Of a stretch of 7,801 nt of DNA, positions 5,655 through 7,801 are shown in pieces. Below the pieces are notes generated by a model. It was not told the DNA's origin. It worked only from the letters and a program-made list of their open reading frames with translations, and searched no databases. The translations under genes were made by a program, and so were the position numbers. Source of the DNA: a bacterium UBA2214 (GTDB lineage Bacteria > Zhuqueibacterota > Zhuqueibacteria > Residuimicrobiales > Residuimicrobiaceae); NCBI GenBank assembly GCA_002327255.1, contig DCUM01000182.1:1-7801 (forward strand), read 5' to 3'. The first letter of the stretch is position 1. The number at the start of each line of letters is the position of its first letter.

Positions 5655-6665
5655 TTGGAGAGCAAAGAGAGAATCAAACGGCTGATCGCCGGAGAATCCG
5701 CCGATCGCTGTGGACTGTGGATCGGCAATCCGCATGATGAAAGCTGGCGCCACTATTTCGACTATTTCGGCGTGACCACCCAGGAAGCGGTGCGGCAAAA
5801 GCTGGGGGATGATTTTCGCTGGTTTCACCCCGACCGCATCGCCTATAAACATCCCGACGGCAAACCCTTCTTCGATAAACAGCGCCGTCATCAGGGGCTC
5901 TCCGCGGAGGGTTATTTCGCCGATTGCGAGGATCTCCGCGTGGTCGAGGAGTTCCCCTGGCCCAATCCGGATTATCTCGATTTTACGGAAACGCTGGAAA
6001 TATTACGCGGCTTCGGCAATCACTATTGCGCCAGCGGCATGTGGTGTCAGTTTTTCCATGACGTCTGCGATTTCTTCGGCATGGAGAGGTACTTTATCAA
6101 AATGATCGAGAATCCGCAGGTGGTCCATGCCGTAACGCATCGGGTCGTCGCATCGTATCTGCAGGCCAATGAGCGTCTCTTCGCCGCGGCCGGAGATTTG
6201 ATCGACGGTTTCTTCTTTGGCAACGATCTCGGCAGTCAGCTCAACATCCTCATCAGTCCGGAGATGTTTGATGAATTCGTGTTGCCCTACATCCGCCAGT
6301 TCATCCGGCAGGGCCGGGAACATGGCTATCAGATCATCCTGCACTCCTGCGGATCGATCCATCCACTCATCCCGCGTCTCATCGGCTCGGGGGTCGATGC
6401 GTTGCATCCGCTGCAGGCCAAAGCCCGCAACATGTCGGCCGAGATATTGGCTGCGGAATTCAAGGGAGAGATCACCTTCATCGGCGGTATCGATACGCAG
6501 GATTTGCTGGTCAACGCTACCCCGGAGGAAGTCAAAGCCGACGTGCGCCGCGTGAAAACGCTGCTCGGACCGCGTCTCATCGTCAGCCCGAGCCATGAGA
6601 AACTGCTGCCCAACGTCCCGCCGCGGAATCTTCAGGCCATGTGCGAAGCGGCTTTGGAGGCGTGA
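5655..6665 (+). CDS. URO-D/MtaA-superfamily protein (uroporphyrinogen decarboxylase-like)
   Basis: A 336-residue soluble TIM-barrel protein of the URO-D superfamily, which includes HemE and the corrinoid methyltransferases MtaA, MtbA and CmuA. The TTG at 5655-5657 is chosen as start: AGGGAG (5641-5646) is 8 nt upstream, and the protein then begins ESKERIKRLIAGESADR, as is usual in this family. A longer frame would begin inside the predicted promoter. Conserved parts are LHSCGSIHPLIPRL (His230, Cys232), GVDALHPLQ, FIGGIDTQDLL (about 276-286) and a C-terminal NVPPRNLQAM. The His-X-Cys pair matches two zinc ligands of the methyltransferases. The third, a Cys in MtaA, seems to be replaced in SPSHE (311-315). 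HemE features are not evident, so it is unlikely to make heme; a methyl-transfer or unrelated catabolic role is inference. It stands alone on the plus strand, so context gives no substrate. Confidence 0.85.
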   Translation: MESKERIKRLIAGESADRCGLWIGNPHDESWRHYFDYFGVTTQEAVRQKLGDDFRWFHPDRIAYKHPDGKPFFDKQRRHQGLSAEGYFADCEDLRVVEEFPWPNPDYLDFTETLEILRGFGNHYCASGMWCQFFHDVCDFFGMERYFIKMIENPQVVHAVTHRVVASYLQANERLFAAAGDLIDGFFFGNDLGSQLNILISPEMFDEFVLPYIRQFIRQGREHGYQIILHSCGSIHPLIPRLIGSGVDALHPLQAKARNMSAEILAAEFKGEITFIGGIDTQDLLVNATPEEVKADVRRVKTLLGPRLIVSPSHEKLLPNVPPRNLQAMCEAALEA

Positions 6666-6820
6666 ACCCTCAAACCAACCCGTCCCGCCGGGATGGAAGA
6701 CAGGAATGGCTGTATTGGCACACCTTTCGGGTCGTTGGCTTATGATACCCGGAAGCGCGGCGTCGGACCTGATTCCCATTCGCTCAAGTGCACAAAATCT
6801 GTGTAAATTTTCCATAAAAA

Positions 6821-7210
6821 TCAGGCATCGAGCGCGGCGATGGCTTCGATTTCGATCAGGCAGTCATGGTGCAGCGCCGCCACGGGCACGATGCTGCGCG
6901 CCGGCCGGTGCGCACCGAAAAACCGGCTGTAAACCGCATCGACCCGGCCCCACAAGGATACATCCGTGATGTAAACCGTCGTCTTGAGCACACAATCGAT
7001 CCGGCTGCCGGCCGCTTCAATGATGGTCTTGAGGTTGGAGAGGGCCTGTTCGGCCTGTTCTTCGATGGCGCCGGTCACCGGCTGACCGGAACCGGGCGCA
7101 AGCGGCAGCTGGCCGGAGATGAAGAGCAGCCCATCCCAGACCACTCCCTGGGCATAGTGTCCCCCCGGCTGCGGCGCGCGTTCCGTTTCTATGGGTCTTA
7201 TGGACGACAT
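6821..7210 (-). CDS. RidA family enamine/imine deaminase
   Basis: A 129-residue protein of the RidA/YjgF/UK114 family, full length for the family. RidA proteins are cytosolic trimers that hydrolyse reactive enamines and imines such as 2-aminoacrylate, which leak from PLP enzymes acting on serine, threonine or cysteine. Visible signatures are HYAQGVVWDGLLFISGQLP near residues 18-36 and the C-terminal RPARSIVPVAALHHDCLIEIEAIA. Arg105 in that block matches the substrate-carboxylate-binding Arg of active RidA, and Glu120 is also kept, so deaminase activity is likely. The ATG at 7208-7210 has AAGGA at 7217-7221 (6-nt spacer), inside the last codons of the upstream peptidase gene. Only 3 nt separate the genes, so translation is probably coupled. 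The pairing suggests a role in detoxifying products of amino acid breakdown. I see no good terminator in the 155 nt between this gene and the URO-D-family gene. Confidence 0.93.
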   Translation of the reverse strand: MSSIRPIETERAPQPGGHYAQGVVWDGLLFISGQLPLAPGSGQPVTGAIEEQAEQALSNLKTIIEAAGSRIDCVLKTTVYITDVSLWGRVDAVYSRFFGAHRPARSIVPVAALHHDCLIEIEAIAALDA

Positions 7211-7213
7211 GCT

Positions 7214-7801
7214 CTATCCTTTCTCTAATCCGGACTGCTTTTTTCGTGAGACGATGATATCGCCATGGGCGGGCAGGCCGGCCACGCCCCTGGCCTGGGT
7301 GACCGCCCGGCAGATGGCCCGGGCGGTGACCCGGGCGGCGAGCAGGCCGATGGCATTGACGTCGGCATCCATCTGACCGGTCGCCACCGCAAAGAGGGTG
7401 TCACCATCGAGTTGCGTGTGCGCGGGCCGCTGCGCGCGCGCCAGGCCGTCGTGAGCCATGGCGGCGACTTTTTGCGCCTGCGCTTTGCTCAACCGCGCAT
7501 TGGTGGCGATGACGCCGATGGTGGTATTGCCGCTGAAATAATTTTTGTTCTGAAAGGCCGCGGCCAGGAGCAGTTCCTCGGAATCGAGCAGGGCCGCGCC
7601 CTCCACAGCGCGCGTGCCGGCCAGTTTCTCGCCCGTCTCCGGGTCGATGATATCCCCCAGGGCGTTGACGGCCACCAGCGCCGCCACCTGCAGCCCCTGA
7701 CAGGAGAGGCCATAGCTGCCGAGCCCGCTCTTCATGGCGCGGGAGGGACCCAGCACCTTGCCCACCGTGGCGCCCATGCCGGCGCCGATATTCCCCTGAC
7801 G
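7214..7801 (-). CDS. P1 family (DmpA/NylC-type) aminopeptidase, N-terminus beyond window
   Basis: The C-terminal 195 residues of a peptidase of the P1 (DmpA, formerly S58) family; the start lies beyond base 7801. The visible sequence begins RQGNIGAGMGATVGKVLG, the family's glycine-rich segment. Further on comes SGNTTIGVIATNARLSKAQAQ. In this N-terminal-nucleophile family the precursor cuts itself before a Ser or Thr that becomes the nucleophile. The Asn-Thr pair here (codons at about 7526-7528 and 7523-7525) matches the Asn/Thr cleavage site of NylC, so a Thr nucleophile is expected. Members are D-aminopeptidases, beta-peptidyl aminopeptidases or nylon-oligomer hydrolases, so the substrate cannot be told from sequence. 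It is the first visible gene of a coupled pair with RidA. No signal peptide can be judged because the N-terminus is missing. Confidence 0.92.
   Translation of the reverse strand, partial: RQGNIGAGMGATVGKVLGPSRAMKSGLGSYGLSCQGLQVAALVAVNALGDIIDPETGEKLAGTRAVEGAALLDSEELLLAAAFQNKNYFSGNTTIGVIATNARLSKAQAQKVAAMAHDGLARAQRPAHTQLDGDTLFAVATGQMDADVNAIGLLAARVTARAICRAVTQARGVAGLPAHGDIIVSRKKQSGLEKG

Noticed and set aside
6690..6710. Short hairpin CGTCCC-GCC-GGGATG between the URO-D-family and RidA genes
   Set aside because: The stem is short, includes a G-U pair and is not followed by a T tract on either strand, so it is not a convincing terminator.

Overview
The window has about 57% GC, clear AAGGAG-type ribosome binding sites and sigma70-like promoters. 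It comes from a Gram-negative-type bacterium that exports several lipoproteins and uses multiheme c-type cytochromes. The mix of multiheme lipoprotein cytochromes, a tandem rhodanese lipoprotein, a LeuT-like symporter, a URO-D-family protein and a P1 peptidase recalls poorly cultured respiratory lineages (FCB-type phyla such as Calditrichota or KSB1, or relatives of Desulfobacterota). That placement is a guess; no marker gene is present.

Region 1 (1-2733, minus strand) is a three-gene redox operon. It has a plausible sigma70 promoter at 2804-2831 and two small palindromes at or near it. In order of transcription it encodes an 11-heme lipoprotein cytochrome c (2733-1390), a lipoprotein with two rhodanese domains (1334-339), and a further lipoprotein cytochrome that leaves the window at base 1. 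All three have lipoprotein signal peptides, so together they look like an extracytoplasmic electron-transfer and sulfur-handling module. The large cytochrome is crossed by one in-frame TGA (2473-2475), between heme 1 and heme 2. The frame is intact on both sides, and a 9-bp hairpin with an AGUUG loop begins 7 nt after the TGA. This geometry fits a bacterial SECIS element, so the gene may encode a selenocysteine-containing multiheme cytochrome. A plain nonsense mutation or a sequencing error remains possible.

Region 2 (2734-3458) has no convincing gene. It holds the redox-operon promoter, AT-rich sequence, a strong bidirectional-looking terminator (3183-3217) and a GC-richer stretch resembling dispersed intergenic repeats.

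Region 3 (3459-5209, minus strand) is a two-gene transporter operon: a LeuT-like neurotransmitter:sodium symporter followed, with a 4-nt ATGA overlap, by a 38-codon single-span protein resembling MetS, the small subunit of methionine/alanine importers.

Region 4 (5210-5654) is a divergent intergenic region with a promoter for each flanking gene and repeat-like sequence. Region 5 (5655-6665, plus strand) encodes a URO-D/MtaA-superfamily protein starting at TTG. Region 6 (6821-7801, minus strand) is a translationally coupled pair: a P1-family aminopeptidase (5' end outside the window) and a RidA-type enamine/imine deaminase. Regions 3 and 6 both concern amino acids and peptides, which suggests use of amino acids as nutrients, but they are separate transcription units.
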